Shown here one piece after another: positions 26,389 through 40,188 of a DNA stretch of 64,000 bases. This DNA is from Trochalopteron elliotii (Eukaryota > Chordata > Aves > Passeriformes > Leiothrichidae): positions 5,768,341-5,832,340 of the forward strand of contig JANPWX010000054.1 in NCBI GenBank assembly GCA_024734555.1. Direction: 5' to 3'. Position 1 is the stretch's first letter. Each line of letters starts with the position of its first letter. A model generated the notes under the pieces. The model did no database searches. It worked only from the letters and a program-made list of their open reading frames with translations, and was not told where the DNA came from. The translations under genes and the position numbers were made by a program.

Positions 26389-26787
26389 NNNNNNNNNNNN
26401 NNNNNNNNNNNNNNNNNNNNNNNNNNNNNNNNNNNNNNNNNNNNNNNNNNNNNNNNNNNNNNNNNNNNNNNNNNNNNNNNNNNNNNNNNNNNNNNNNNNN
26501 NNNNNNNNNNNNNNNNNNNNNNNNNNNNNNNNNNNNNNNNNNNNNNNNNNNNNNNNNNNNNNNNNNNNNNNNNNNNNNNNNNNNNNNNNNNNNNNNNNNN
26601 NNNNNNNNNNNNNNNNNNNNNNNNNNNNNNNNNNNNNNNNNNNNNNNNNNNNNNNNNNNNNNNNNNNNNNNNNNNNNNNNNNNNNNNNNNNNNNNNNNNN
26701 NNNNNNNNNNNNNNNNNNNNNNNNNNNNNNNNNNNNNNNNNNNNNNNNNNNNNNNNNNNNNNNNNNNNNNNNNNNNNNNNNNNNNNN
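26389..26787. other. Assembly gap (399 N)
   Basis: A run of N lies inside the CpG island, immediately upstream of the exon 1 start codon. GC-rich promoters are a usual site of drop-out in short-read bird assemblies. The missing part probably includes 5' UTR and core promoter, and possibly an earlier in-frame ATG. Apparent ORFs of about 200 codons that span this run are artefacts of translating N. Confidence 0.98.
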
Positions 26788-29700
26788 GGGAGAGAGGAGG
26801 AAAATATCTCTAGTGGAGTAGGAAAAGGCCCCGTGAGGGGAGGCGGCCGCCCCGGAGCCGCGGGGAGCCCCGGCAGGGGCCGGGCACAGCCCCCCGACAC
26901 CCGCGGGCACCGCGTCCGCGCAGGCTCTGGAGGGGCCACAGCGACTGCCGGCTGAAACAAACCCTGCCCCTCTCCCAGCGCCTCTCCTCTCAGGGCATCT
27001 TCAACCTGCCGAGGAGATATTTTCTACTCCTCTCCCGAAATCTGGTGCTGCTTCCACACAGCCGCGCTGCTCCGGAGATCTGGTCGTCAGGATTCAGACA
27101 CAGATCAGCAGCTACAGCGTTCGGCTTCCCCAGCCTTCACATTCTGAAACGCCCAAGCAAGGTCAAGTAGGCACACAGAGTGGATTGATACTCAGTGCTG
27201 TTGCATCTAGCAAGAACTGCTAACAGATTATTTAAATAGAAGTCAAATAAGAAATTCTCTCTAGATTAATAAGGACTCTGCTTACAATTCCCAGCACTTT
27301 AAGAGTCAAAGTACGAGAAATTACCCTATAGGAATGGTAAAAGAACTAACCTACTTTAACTTTTCTGTTAGATCTTAATCAAGTTGGATCTTCTTCCCAT
27401 GATCTTCATAAGGCTTGGGAAAACAATAAGCCAAGTTGAAGCAACTAGAAGCATAATAATGAATTTGAGATGAACAATAATGACCACCATCAATTAATTG
27501 CTTTTGAAGCTGCCTGTCAGATAGTATAAATTAAACTTTTGAATACTTACTCACGTGTTAAGTGTTTGTGGGGTTTTTGCAAGTGTCTGAAAGAGGGAAC
27601 TGAGAAGGATACTCGGGAAGTCTCCATGAACCAAAGGAAAGTCTATAGCAAAGAAAGCAACACATAAAACATTAACATTAAATCAATGCTTTGTGGAGAA
27701 ATGTCTTACGTTAAGCTAAGCTTTATCTTAAATCATATTTAAAAGCTCGTGCAGTATACAAATCAATATTGATGCCATCTAAAATACACCACTATCATCT
27801 GCACTGATAAATGCCAGTTTTCATCCAGGACAAAGTGACTTCTTGGAAGAATTTCAAGGACTTACAATCTCTTCTGGCATCTCAGCAACTGAAGCCAAAG
27901 CTGTACTCTTCTGCCAGCTTCAGGCTCTGCTCCAGCACACTAAAACTGGTTTTAGATGCCATCATGTTCGTCATACAGGGAACAGAAGTAAGGTCACCAG
28001 AATAATTTTTTCATTTGAATTCCAGGCTTTTAAGCTAAGCAGTTTTATGTGTTTTCAGAGGATTGCAGCTTGCACACAACACACCTGGAAAAAACTGGCC
28101 AACTTGAATAAAAACAGGACTAAATACAGGTGTCTTCTGTGTTCCAGCTACTGTGATCATGTCTTCCATGTTAATGTAGTCACCATTCTTCCTGGAGCTC
28201 TTGTCCTTTATGGTCAGCAATGGTACATTGAGGAAACATAGTTCATTCAGGAAACATAGCCTACCATACAGGAGACAAAAATAACATAACTGCAGCATCT
28301 CTCAAACGCTGCAAAAGCCTATCAAAATGGAGACATTTTACATTTTCCACTTGAAATTCAAACTTCAGGAAAAAAAACTTAAACCCTTCCTGCCCAGCCT
28401 GGTTTCCACATCCCTGAAGAGGCCCAACACAGGCTGTGAACCATCTGCCCTTGAGTTTACATGAGCAGTACAAGCCTATAGCAACCATCTCCTTCCAACA
28501 GCTAACTTCTGCTCCACTATGCATAAAACACACACTCACGTCATTCACTTGGTCTCTTTGTCTGAAGGCCTTTTGAAAACTGAATGAAAATCAGTGCTTG
28601 TAAATGGGGAATAAAAAAGTGAGGCGTCCTTAATTTCCCAGACAAGCTCAAGGTTTATAGTGACATCTCCCATCACTCTCCTAGCAGAAATACTTTGGAA
28701 GTAAATCAACACTTTCCTGCAGGCTAGTGCAATTGTGAGACTATGGCTCATACTCCTTCTCTCTTTTTCCCCCTGCTTTGACTCATCTATTTGGCACAGT
28801 TGAGGCTGAGCTATTAAATTATTGTAGGTTTTTCTTTTATAAAGGCACCCTGAGATGTCTCGATACAATAATGCTTCCTGAAACTGATGCTAATTGATAA
28901 CTGTTTCTTGGTTTCATCAGAAGTCTTAGGTCATGTTCATTTAGCATCAGGGGAGGACAGTTGAGGACTGTTCCACCTTTCCATGTTTTCCAAACATTCA
29001 TACATGAACACTGAAATATTTTCAGGCAAAACTCCTCCTAGAATATTGTGTTTAAAATCCAATTCTTTATCAGTTCAGGATGTAAATACTTTTTTACCCC
29101 ATGCTATGAGGTTGGTTACTGTAGAAACTCAGTCTGAGGTTGATCGTGTAGGAAAAAAACTATTTTAAAATTACAAAAAGTGGTTTTAACACTCAACACT
29201 GCTTTGTGATCAAACTGTCAAGTCTTTCCTACAGTTACAGCTAGGGGGGCACTGAACAGATATTCTTCCTGCAGTATATCTAATAGTAAAAGGACAGATC
29301 AAATTTTGATCCTGACAGTGACAAAGAATTTATCTACATGTCATACTTAATTAAAGTTCTTATAGACATGTTTTCCCACAATCCCTGGCTTTATTTTCCC
29401 ATCCTTCTGTCAATTTCTTTCTTTTCTACTTGTTAGATACAGCTAACATATAAACTGCACAGTATCCAGATTATCTATTTCATTTTTGTCTATTTGAGAG
29501 CACTGAAAGAGCTAAAAGCAGTGTGTTTTCCAAAAATAATCATCCAAAAGTGCTATGAATTGGTCAGAAACACTGACTACCATGAAGAAGCAGCAAACCG
29601 GTGCTAGAAGATGTCTCCATCTTGACACCTAGAGAAGGGAACCAAGAAGCTGTTTCTGTCAAGTCAGGAGAAAAAAAATCATTCTCGTGGAAAAAGTGCT

Positions 29701-32700
29701 ATAGACTGTCCTGATAACAAGAAGTTTAAGCAAGAGCTCAGGATTGTCCAAAAGATTTCAAGGCAAAACCAGGATTCTTGTGAAAACAGTGATAAGGGAC
29801 TGGCAAAACTGAAGATGCTGTATGAGGGAAAGCAGAACAAACCATAAGCCAGGACCAGGAAGAACCAATGTCCTTTGGTGCCCTGACAAAACTATCCCTC
29901 TTGGGAGCTGGCTACACCAGGACTGCCCTCATCTGACCCCACTGTTGCTTCTTGCCAATAAAATTCTAAGTTCCTTCAACAACAGTAGTTTGTGTCACTC
30001 TAAATGTAATATGGAGCCTTTTTGAAAATACATTAATCCACAAAAATTGCCTGATTCCTGGCCATCAGATTGTTTCACTGAAAGCATGAACTTAACTATC
30101 AGAACCATCATGAAGTCGTAAATCACAGGCTCAGTGTCTGGTGCCATCAGAAGTCAGTATCAAAATAGGTCTCTAACCACTGATTTATCTGAAATGTTCA
30201 CCTGCTTGCCTTTAGTGCTGCAGGTTTCCATGAAGTGCAGGATGACTATGCTGGAGTATTTCCCTGTGAGGAGAAAACCAATTCTCCCAGTATTTGCAAA
30301 CAATGGGTGCTTTCTTGTTTCAGTTCTGTTCAGAATCTCATGTCATCTTGCATCTATCTTGTTACAGTAGCCTTCTAAACTGACAGAAAATAAAAGATCA
30401 GTTCTAAGGATTCTAAGTGCCATGGATGCACCTGTTATGTCAGAAAAAGGTGTCTGGAGTGAGGGTCACTGTGATACACACTGGTGCTCGACTGCTGTAC
30501 TTTCAGTAATGTGCATTCCAAAACTCAGTGAAATCCAAAGTTAGGATTTCTGTACTCTCGTGGACCAGCAGGATTACAGGAGTTGAGTGAATGGGGTTAT
30601 AAACCTCTTGCTGTGATGATGAGCACTGCCTCGTGTGAGAGAGCCTGCAGCCCTGGTGTGCCTGTAGCAGGGCATCCAGCAGAGCTGTGCCGGCGGCTGT
30701 CATTCCACCGCCGCAGGAATATCTCCAGCTAGCATCAGGGACAGCAGCAGGGCTGATGACTCATGGTTATCTCATTTGCAGCCACAATCCTTTTTGCCTG
30801 GAACCATACTATAACATAAACCCAACAGTTGTAACCCGCAGGCACCTTGGCATTGAGGCTCAACATTTATCCCATTACTCAAGAGGCATTAGTTTCCCTG
30901 AGGTATTAACAAATATTGGCATGATAAATCTCTTTGCATCAACATGAACAGCAAAGTTCTTCTGAACTTTGAAGGCTGGATTTTTCTAGCTTTTAAACAA
31001 ACATGTGGGATCTGCCTGAAAATGTTGTGAACACGCACAAGGATATTCACACATCCTCCATCCGAATCTGAATGGTAGGGGGTAGATCTTTTTCCAACAA
31101 CTAGTTAGAGGAATACATTGAAACTGGCAGCTGATAAATTAAAACCAGCTAACAAAATAGAAAACATCCTTTGTTGACTCTTCTCCAGGTCCATTTCCAG
31201 AAGATAATACACTACTATGATCATAACAGTAAAAAGATTATTTTCATCCTAGTTTCTTAGAATTTGGTGTCAAATATAACAGCCTGCATGAGAGATGTGT
31301 AACCTCAATTCCCTACTTGTTCATAAAGTTCACGAAGAACTTCCAGCCTGGGTTATGACCAAGGCAAGCTTCCTGCTCCCTGCCAGCTGCAGTACCCCTA
31401 CAGTGACCTGGGGGAGGTGAATGTGTTAGAGAATGATTCTGTCCAAGGTACAGTCAGATTTACCCACTGCAACTTTTTCTGAAGTTTGTAGGTGACCTTA
31501 AAAATACTCTATTACCAACTTAATTAAAAAGAGTAACAGCCAGATAAAGCTGTGATACATCCTAAATGACCAGTAAATACTTGTGAAGCTGAACTTTCAT
31601 TTTATTTTTTCATTCCTTATTACTCTTGGCTGCAGAGAACTTGAAAACATAACCACACTATACCCTAGAGGTTTCAAACCTGAAAAACAAACATAGTTTG
31701 CAAATGTAGAGAAGACGTTTCAAATATGACAATTTTAGAAATAACTAATAAGGTACAGAAACTAACTCAAAATATATAAATATTTGGGATTCAGTCAGGA
31801 AGAGCTGACAAAATCATGACCATTATTCAGTTATGAATATAAGCATGAAGGCACACCAAAGTTAATGAAGAGAAGGTCACATTCAATGGAATAACAATTC
31901 ATTTTGTCATTATAGGAATTAGTATAAAAATATCAGAATCAGGACTTATAAGGGACTTCACCTCTAAGTTAACCTGTATTGGGTTAAATGATGTACATAA
32001 TCTGATTTACTTTCAGCACCATATGTTACTAAATCGTAATCACTAGCAACCAGGAAATATGATCCTAGGCTAATTCAAGAGATCTGGATTCACACTATAC
32101 TGTAACTTTAAATATATGGTATCATGGCCATAAAAGAGAGCACTCAGATAGTCAGGTCACACATCCTCATTTGTGCCATGGTTTATAGAGGCACGTTTGC
32201 CCCTGTATTCCATCGATTTAACAGGATGTGTTTTTCTATTACACATTCACACGGTCTCTACGTTTAAAGAGCATTACATTAAAAATGAAATCAAGAGTTT
32301 GCCTGTGAGGAAATGTTAGGACTGAGATTGCCCCATGCATTTTTTATTTGCTCACTAATATGCCTTACAAATCTCATTCAGGAGCAGCTAGGAATGAGTG
32401 TCACAACTAGTGGTGGAACATGTAAATTCCTAGGGTTCAACCCCCAGATGTAACTTCAAAACAACATACCTGAGACTCTTTGTTTTCCCTGTGCATTGAG
32501 TAAGCCCAGAGTCTGGTAAATGCAAGAATATACAATTACATGTACAAACACTCTGAACAGAGGGGGTGAATTCAGATTGAAAAGGTAAACCTTGTTCATG
32601 TTTTGAGTACCTAGTACTATGATAGTGTTCTTTAATGTAGGCTCTTCCAGTATGTAATTTCCTAAAACTTTTTAAAATTAAAACTTCAGAATTTTCCCGC

Positions 32701-34880
32701 ATGCAGCCACACTGAGTGCTGCATAAGTTACAACAAGATTTTAAATGGCTGAGAACAACTATTTAAAAGGAAAAGAGTCTGTTGTACTTACTACTGTAGG
32801 TAGCCACGACCAAAATGCCAAGCATATTAGTACAACCTGGTTTTCCTAATGAAGCAAAAAAACCTGAAAACAATCCCCAAAACAAGAATAACACACAGAA
32901 AAAAAATGACATAGCTCATATATGTTCTTTAACTTTGGAATTTGATCATAATTTGAACTTTAAAAGGACTAGAAAGTTCTTAAAATCATCATGGCAAACA
33001 AAAAGCGAAATGAAGGACACTATGTCTTGGCCAGCCCAGTAGGGATTCACTGTAGCACAAGGTCCCTGACCCTCTGATATCCTGCATGGCTCTGAGGCTC
33101 TGTACAGTGGAGAACACGATGGTCAAACCAACCACTCTGGAGATTTGGCAGAAAGTCTTCAGAAACTGCTGAGGGTGCAAATTAGAGGCTTAATGCACAG
33201 GCAGATGTGGATTGATTTTTTAAGGAAATGCGAACAACTCTCTCTTCCCTGAGGTCCCTGTTCAACATGCCAGGTTATAACAGCTTTCCAAAGTATATAC
33301 TGACACCATTTCTTTTCTAAAAGATACACTTACCTATATGAAAGTGCAAAATATTACATAAGGTTTATTTGAGAAGAGACAGGCTCTCTGTCCAGTTACT
33401 CATTATGTAGTAATGGCTCTGACTTGCACTTTCTTAGTAAAAATAGCAACAACAGCAGGAGATAATACTAAATGGAGCTCTACCTGTATAAAACATGTAT
33501 TTAAAAAGTTATAAAAGTAACAGGGGCTTTTTTGTCTTAGTGTTGCAAATCAAATCACCAAGGACAGTCTCATATTTATTTTTCTCATTTTCAGATAGAA
33601 GGAATGATAAATTTCTGTTTTAGGGAAATTCTGCCAACCTGTACACACATGCATAGAAATAATAGAAACTATTAGAAGTTCATTCTACTACTCCTTTGTG
33701 CCTTGACTTCCATGAACTTAAAGAGCAGGAATCAGAGCCCAGGGGAGAAAGACAAGAGAAACTTTTAAGTACCTAAAGCAGCTAACCAAAAGTAGGTTAC
33801 CAACGTATCTTTAATTTATGCGTATTACGAGACGAGCTGACAGTCATATATGTCTCCTATTATCAACGGCTAGGCAGATTCTCTTTTAAGTTATCATGGT
33901 CATTTCAGCTACTCGGAGTCTGTTTCTATTTGTTGGGGGTGTGGAGCATCCAGTATTTTAGCTCAGAGAAATTTGTCTTCCTTGGAGTTTCTCTGAAGGA
34001 AACAGCTTCTTGTTTCTAACTACCGCAACTCAGAGCAATTCAACACAGCTGCTTCAGTTTTGTTAGCACATAGAGCAGCATTTACTAAAACTAAGAGCTC
34101 ACTGAATGCAAGTAAGGCCACACAAAGTGGTCTTTGGTGCAGGGCAATAGTTGTGGGGTAGGCTCACCACTCAAAAATTGGAAGAGAAAACTTGGACATA
34201 TTTGCCTTTGTCCCTTAGATTCTGACAAACAAAATTCATGAGATACAACATGAAATGGCCTTTTTTTTCCATTACCCTTTCTACACTGAAACACTAGTCA
34301 GTTAACACCTCAAAGAAACTGGTTCGACTGATCCAGGTAAACAGAAATCTGGTAAATCAATGCTCTATCAACACGCAATCATCAATTTTACAGCTCCAAT
34401 ATTTCTAAGTTAAACCAGACCTTTTCAGGCCTCCTATATCACAGCTCATGTAAACTAGGCACAGCTGGTCTCTCCACTAATAAATCAGCCATTGAAGGAG
34501 TAACAAAATATATACAACTAAGGCACAGACAGGACAAAAGATTGTGATTGAAAGAGAAACTGTGCAGTGAACCTAAGAAGTCAATTTAGAGAGTCTTGAC
34601 ATATTTCATCAACATGTACTGAGGAAGTGCTCCCGTGGGGAAGGTGGTTTTGTCTTAAGTTTTTTTATACTGATCCCGCAGCAAATGCTTTGCATAAGGC
34701 ATCTCTGAATGAAGGGGATGTCTAGTACATTAAAAAGCAGCAATGCCTCTAATGACTGTGGAGACTGTAAGAAATGAGGTCCTAGAGTGGAAAGTTGTAG
34801 GGGTGTGGATATATAAGATGTTGGGTTGTGCAGCCAGTGCAGTCCCCAGCCACACTGGCAGGCAGGGTCTCCTGAAGGTG

Positions 34881-34899
34881 CCCCCACAAATTGTGGGGG
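34881..34899. repeat. Near-perfect GC-rich palindrome
   Basis: CCCCCACAA and TTGTGGGGG flank a single central A, giving 9-bp arms. It sits in a locally GC-richer patch (34840-34920) within AT-rich DNA. It could be a paired site for a DNA-binding protein or chance; nothing around it decides. Confidence 0.85.
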
Positions 34900-37629
34900 T
34901 ATCACAGAAACAGCCTAAGGGATAAGGGATCCCTGTATAATTCAGTTTGTTCCCCCTATGTAATAGTAACTACTTACACATTATTTTGTAGGGAATTTAT
35001 CTGTACTCTAGTGACCACAATCCTGGGATCTATTGTAGAGCTGTTTGGATGCACTTTTTTCAGAGGCTGCTGTATGTCTACATGGAAAAGATGCTCAATG
35101 TCAAATCAAATTAAGCAAAAAAATGCCTGTTTGAAACAAAGCCTACATAGCTTTCTATGCCACTGGCCAGGAAACAAGAGAAAAGCACAGGTTAAAAGTA
35201 CCTGAGACTGGCTCAATAGAGTCTTCCAAGAAGCTAAATACTGCCTTTGGTGAACCTGCTTTATTTTGCATGCCTAACACAATAATTCTTAACAAGATTC
35301 CACAGATTAGAGGACATGAAATTCAGCAGTCTCCATTGAAGTACAATGTTAGACATTAAGCTGACAGTCCTCAATACCCACCACCTACGATGCTAGTGGG
35401 AAACTGTGTCAGAATAGTAAGACATTCACAAGAAAGGGCCATGGATTAAGTCCTTTGAACCTTGTTAACTATATTAAGGGACCACAGGTTGTCACCTGCT
35501 GACATCTTGTTCTGTAGAAGACTGGAAACAAGAATGCCTGCTCTGTCAGAACAGATTTCCAAGTCACTGGGGACTTGAAGTTTAAATAGACAGAGAATGA
35601 CAGGAGACTCTAGCACAAACCAACTGGAACCACATTATCAGAGCATGGAGTTAAGAGCAATAGCTTCTTCTAAGCTATTAAATTAAAAATCTCAAATCAC
35701 AACCCAGAAGTAATCTTAAAGCACCTACAGCCTTCAACATCTTCCATTTTGAATGTCAAAGATTTAACCTTACCTAGGTGTCCCACAGATTCCAAATTTG
35801 TGGCTGTTAGTGTAGGAGTCTTGCTCTTACAATATTAATCAAACTTTTTATGCTGGATGTTTTCAGACAAAGTTAATTTGCTCTGTGCACTCATTGTGAA
35901 TCTAATTCAGTCTTTTTAAATACATCCTGAGATGCCATTGTACCTGTGTCAGCAATACACCTATCCTCTTCAAACTTCCTGTGATTACCCATGAGAGAGA
36001 ACTCCTGAAAATAGTTTTCCCTCCAGGAAATACTTGAAATAAGACTGAAAAGAAGTTTTTATTGATTATTGCCATAAGAAACCTGCAGTGACTTCATAAA
36101 GGTGACTCAGAATTTAACTTAAGCAGAGTGACTTAATGTCACTACACAATCCTGCATGAGTTGGAATTCAAAATGTTTCCACTATGAGATCACACTAAAG
36201 ATTTGTCCTCTGAACTTTTTTTGTTTGTACTTCCAACCTCCTCCCTGAACTTCGAGGTTCACATTCTTCTTGTCTACACTTTATTGTACTTCTCTGTGTA
36301 ATTTCTCTGTCTGCTAATGAGGCTTTTGCAAGTGTTCAAGTGCTTCCCTGAAGACTGTGTAATACAGACATAAAAGCACAAGGGCTTGCATGAGGCACAG
36401 TGAAGGGACCTGAACTAAGGACATGCATCACTGCATGGGAGCAGTGAATGCTCTTCAGAACACCCTCAGGGCAGGACAAGCTCAGTCCTTGTCAATGTCC
36501 TGTCCAACACCCACCTTTCCAGCACAAATGTTGAGTGAAATGTCAGGATTGAGTTAAGATGTCTTACCTGTATAGGGGTCACCAGGATCTGCTTCCTGAG
36601 GAAATTAGGGTCCCAGGCTCACATTATTTCTAGACTTTGGTGCTGGGTGCTACAGACTGACTGCAAGTCACACAGCAGAGCAGCCCAGAGCTGCTGTTGG
36701 TAGAGCCCACAGGAGTGGTCTTATTGCTCTGAGCTGTGCAATGAACCTGGGAAAGTTGCTTTGCTGCCATCCACGACCCAGTACAGATCAGCAAGCAGCT
36801 CACATATGGCTCAGCCTGCAATCTCCTCAGTCAGCATCTAAAGCTAGTCCCAGGTGTCAGAGCTTGCAACATTTGGGACAGGACTCTTGACCAAGTTTAA
36901 AGGGAAAGGCAACAGAGTACATTTTTTTCCCAAATAGAATATACCACCTATTCAACATTTTTTCCTCCTGCATAGTATAAAAATGCTGACTCCACAGCTA
37001 GTAGTAGAGGCCTTCTTCAGCTACTCTGGGCTCCAGTGAATAAACCCAGTGACTCCGTCACCAGCCAGTTTAGCTCAGAGCCTGGCTGAGGCAGCTGCTC
37101 AGTGTCTGCAGTGTGTGAGTGGACATGCTCTGAAACACAGGATCTGGCAGTGACAGTTTTCCCTTTCACGCATCATCTGCTTCACTGCTTTTGCATAAGG
37201 GTGTTCTAAGGCTTAGCAAAGACTCGTAGCTGGAAATATTGCACTTGTATTAGAATTACAGTAATGCTCTCCATTTGCAGAAAGCAATTCATTAGCTACT
37301 GGCTCAAGAATCTTTGGCTAACAATAGGCATTTAAACCGTCAGGTACCAAAAAGTAGAGCTATGATGCCTTAGCAGGCATGGAGTACTTCTTATTTGCAT
37401 AGCTGCTGCAGCAAAAGCACTTCAACTACTTCCTTTCTAGATGCCAGAAAAAAAGTTCACTACAAGTATTAGAAGAACATAGTGGGAAACATTTTGTGGG
37501 AAACTTGCTTTTGTTGCTTCAGTGCAAAATGAGCTTATGATTTATCTTTCTGTGATAGAAATACAGCGTTGTTCATGGAAATAACTCATGCTTTTTTCTC
37601 TTAGTGTTGCATGAACGTTAACCACATGC

Positions 37630-37785
37630 TCTCCATTATCATTATTATTACTAATCTCAAAAGGGAGTCATTGGAAAACACATTTGCTGTTAGAGAGCCC
37701 AAAGGTGGCCTGTGATACAGAGTGAGTTGCCCAGAGTCACTGGCTGGGAACAGAGCTCAGAATCAGTACATACAGACCAGGACCA
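37630..37785 (+). mobile_element. MIR-like SINE relic
   Basis: ATTATCATTATTATTACTAATCTC (37635 on) is followed, after a diverged middle, by GAGTGAGTTGCCCAGAGTCAC and TGGCTGGGAACAGAGCTCAG. These parallel the MIR 3' half (agtgacttgcccaaggtcac, then agctgggaagcagagccagg). The order and spacing fit a plus-strand copy. Very old, no target duplication visible. Identified from memory of the consensus. Confidence 0.55.
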
Positions 37786-38699
37786 CAGTATTTTACAGGC
37801 AGGAGGAGACAAAGGGAAGCTTTACCTGTCTTCTGGAAGTTGGCAGGGAGCCCCCAGCTAAGCTTAGATGTGTACATTCCTCATTACCTGCAATATACAG
37901 TCATGACTAAACACCCACTGCCTGACCTGGCTAAAAATGAGTTACCAGACTGCTACATCTTAAGTCAGTTTGATGTTTTCTCATTAAATCTCTATCTGCT
38001 GAAAATCAGATAATAAATGTGAAAATGACAATAAATGTGTCATTCACTCTGATCCTGCAGGTGTTAGTCAGATTTCTAGGCCTGGATATGAACCCACAAT
38101 AGTCTTTGGAGAACTTCAGTCACATTACTGTGTTGGGGCTCTGGGTCACTAGTCTAATAACATTTTTTTCTCAAGACAGAAACAAGCAAGCAGGAACATT
38201 TTCTCAATCAAGGGAAACAGCCAACATGGTCAATGACAGACACTGGAACATTGTTTAATGCTAGAACAGTATAAAGCCACTGAGATGAAGAAAAATAAAA
38301 CTAGATCCTGGTCCATATGCCAGGAGAAATTGCTTTGCTTAGACTCTTATTCAAGGCTCACACTTTCCACCCTAACATTCCAAAGTCCTACAACCCAACG
38401 TGTACTGTACAACTCAGTCCATTTTCCCTGGAAGTCTGAGCAACAACTTACTCAAGATGCTCTTCCAGTGTTTCTTGACATTCTACAAACTCATTCCTGT
38501 GACACATACAGCATATTTGCCCCTCCAGAGATACTACCATGAGCTATAATGACATACATGTATGGATTAGGATCTCATGAGCCAAATCAATGCCACCACT
38601 TGTTTACTGTGAGGAGATCTGAGAACTACAGCAGAGCTTGCCTCAGGCTTATGATGACCAAATTCATATGCACATAACTACCCATGATAACAGTTTGAT

Positions 38700-38843
38700 T
38701 TTTCAAGAGTTCAAGTAGCATTTGGTCAATGCTCTCAGGCACATGGTGTGAGTCTTAGGGATGGTCGTGTGCAGAGCTGAGAGCTGGATTTGATGATCCT
38801 TGTGGGTTACTTCCAATTCAGGATAGTCTCTGATTCTATGATG
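38700..38843 (+). mobile_element. CR1 LINE, 5'-truncated 3' end
   Basis: The segment contains AATGCTCTCAGGCACATGG, a GATGGTCGTGTGCAGAGC-like stretch, TGATGATCCTTGTGGGTTAC, TTCCAATTCAGGATAGTCTC and ends in TGATTCTATGATG. This is the well-known 3' terminus of avian CR1 elements, which end in short ATTCTATGA-type repeats instead of poly-A. Only about 145 bp of 3' end remain and no reverse-transcriptase coding is present, the usual 5' truncation. Moderate divergence from the remembered consensus suggests an old, inactive copy. It is the best taxonomic clue to a bird (or other sauropsid) genome. Confidence 0.9.
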
Positions 38844-40167
38844 TAAATATATATATACAACCATGTTGGAGTTGAGGTGTTAAGAAAACTGCAAATAAGC
38901 TTTGGATTTCTTGTTTAGTAAATATAAGAGTATTTACAGATTATGCAATCAACATTATCACAAAGCATAAGAGAAGTGTTAAAATATTTATAATATTAAG
39001 CCAAATCCCTTTCATCATTGAAAAAGGTTGATTTTTTGCAAATGGCAGTAAACTTCAAAAAAACGTGGGAACCCTCACAACTATTTCACAGAGCCTTCAA
39101 ATATTTTTTATCAGACTAACGCTGATCAGTAGTACCTTTAATATCTTTTTTCCTGACAGATGCCAGTATTCCTTCGCCTCTGCACACTTTTACTCCTCCA
39201 TTCCCTCAGAAGTGATAAAAACCTTCTGTACTTTGATAATAAAGTATTTAGTTCAAATGAAAAATCACCTCATAATAAAGCAAGTGTAGGACAGATCAGA
39301 AAAAAAAATCAATTAATCAGGGAGGATTTTTATTAGTCAGTGATGTAACTAATTAAAACCATTGATTGATAAACATAACACAGCAACAAAGCCATCTTAC
39401 TCTCCCAACCCAGCAAAATGGTCTGCCTGCTGCACATGCAGATAGTATGGGATGACCTGCTTACAGATAAGTCTGCAACTGCTGACCAATCTATTTTTAC
39501 TTAGTGGTAGTATTTCCCCAGCTCAGCAGTTCTGACAGATCACAGCTTTGAGTCTGAGACATTTGTGAACCATCTCTTTGTTAGTCACAAATAGCAAAGT
39601 GCACATTGATAAATCACACCTTTTGTCTCTTTCTTTTCCCTCCCCCACACAGTTGATGCTTTTCTTGTGAAGCCATCCCAGGCTGAACACTATTAACCTG
39701 GAGGAAATTTTAAAGAACAGATCCTATGTAATAGAAAATGACCTCAAATAATTAACATTTTTGAAGTGGTTTTTACCTGAATTTTGTCCAAGGTACATAA
39801 ATCATCATTCAACTTTCCTCTTCCTGGCAGTGCACTTAGACATAGCCAGCCTTAAAATGATGACATCACCATTCCATGATCCTTCATTATAAGTAATTAA
39901 AGCAGTAATGTGGCTTCTCTCATGTACTAGTCATCAAGTAGACTCACTCATATGAAATCTCAGGCACAGTGCACCTGAGGTGAAACAAAAGAGCACAGGA
40001 CTCAATGTTTTTGGTGAACTGCTGGTACCTTTGTGTGAATTTATGGCTGCTGAGAGAGCAGTGCATGTTAACATGCAGGGAGACTAAATTCTGCTATTAA
40101 TCCATAAGACAGGCAGTGCAGAGGTAATAATAGGTTTCCTATTCATGTGCAGTATCAAGGCCATGGC

Positions 40168-40188
40168 AAGGAAGGAAGGAAGGAAGGA
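40168..40188. repeat. (GGAA)n microsatellite
   Basis: Five consecutive AAGG/GGAA units. GGAA tracts can bind ETS factors in principle, but nothing here indicates use. Confidence 0.9.

Larger units (their letters stand above)
26228..27130 (-). promoter_or_regulatory. CpG-island promoter with first exon, split by an assembly gap
   Basis: GC and CpG density rises sharply here above the AT-rich surroundings. CpG-dense sequence flanks the gap on both sides, including a NotI-type GCGGCCGC near 26844 and GC-box-like CCCCGCC at 26382-26388. The island surrounds the signal-peptide exon and its donor, so it is read as the promoter and 5' UTR of the minus-strand gene. The transcription start is not visible; it lies in the gap or in 26788-27100. 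No convincing splice donor leads away on the plus strand, so a bidirectional promoter is possible but not shown. This is the only CpG island in the window. Confidence 0.85.
27131..38690. other. Upstream intergenic stretch, no gene seen
   Basis: The sequence is AT-rich with only short, stop-limited ORFs, none resembling a known protein and none tied to a convincing exon. It lies upstream of the minus-strand promoter, so distal regulatory elements are possible but not identified. It holds a GC palindrome at 34.88 kb and a MIR-like relic at 37.63 kb. A strong minus-strand donor-like site (CAG then GTAAGA) occurs at about 36565 without a recognisable exon. Confidence 0.6.

Noticed and set aside
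26173..26960. ORFs of about 200-245 codons on both strands across the CpG island
   Set aside because: Most of their length is the run of N; the real bases at either end do not support a continuous frame.
36590..36720. Another MIR-like stretch with CAAGTCACACAGCAGAGCAG
   Set aside because: Only about 20 bases resemble the MIR 3' half and the flanks do not continue the match.
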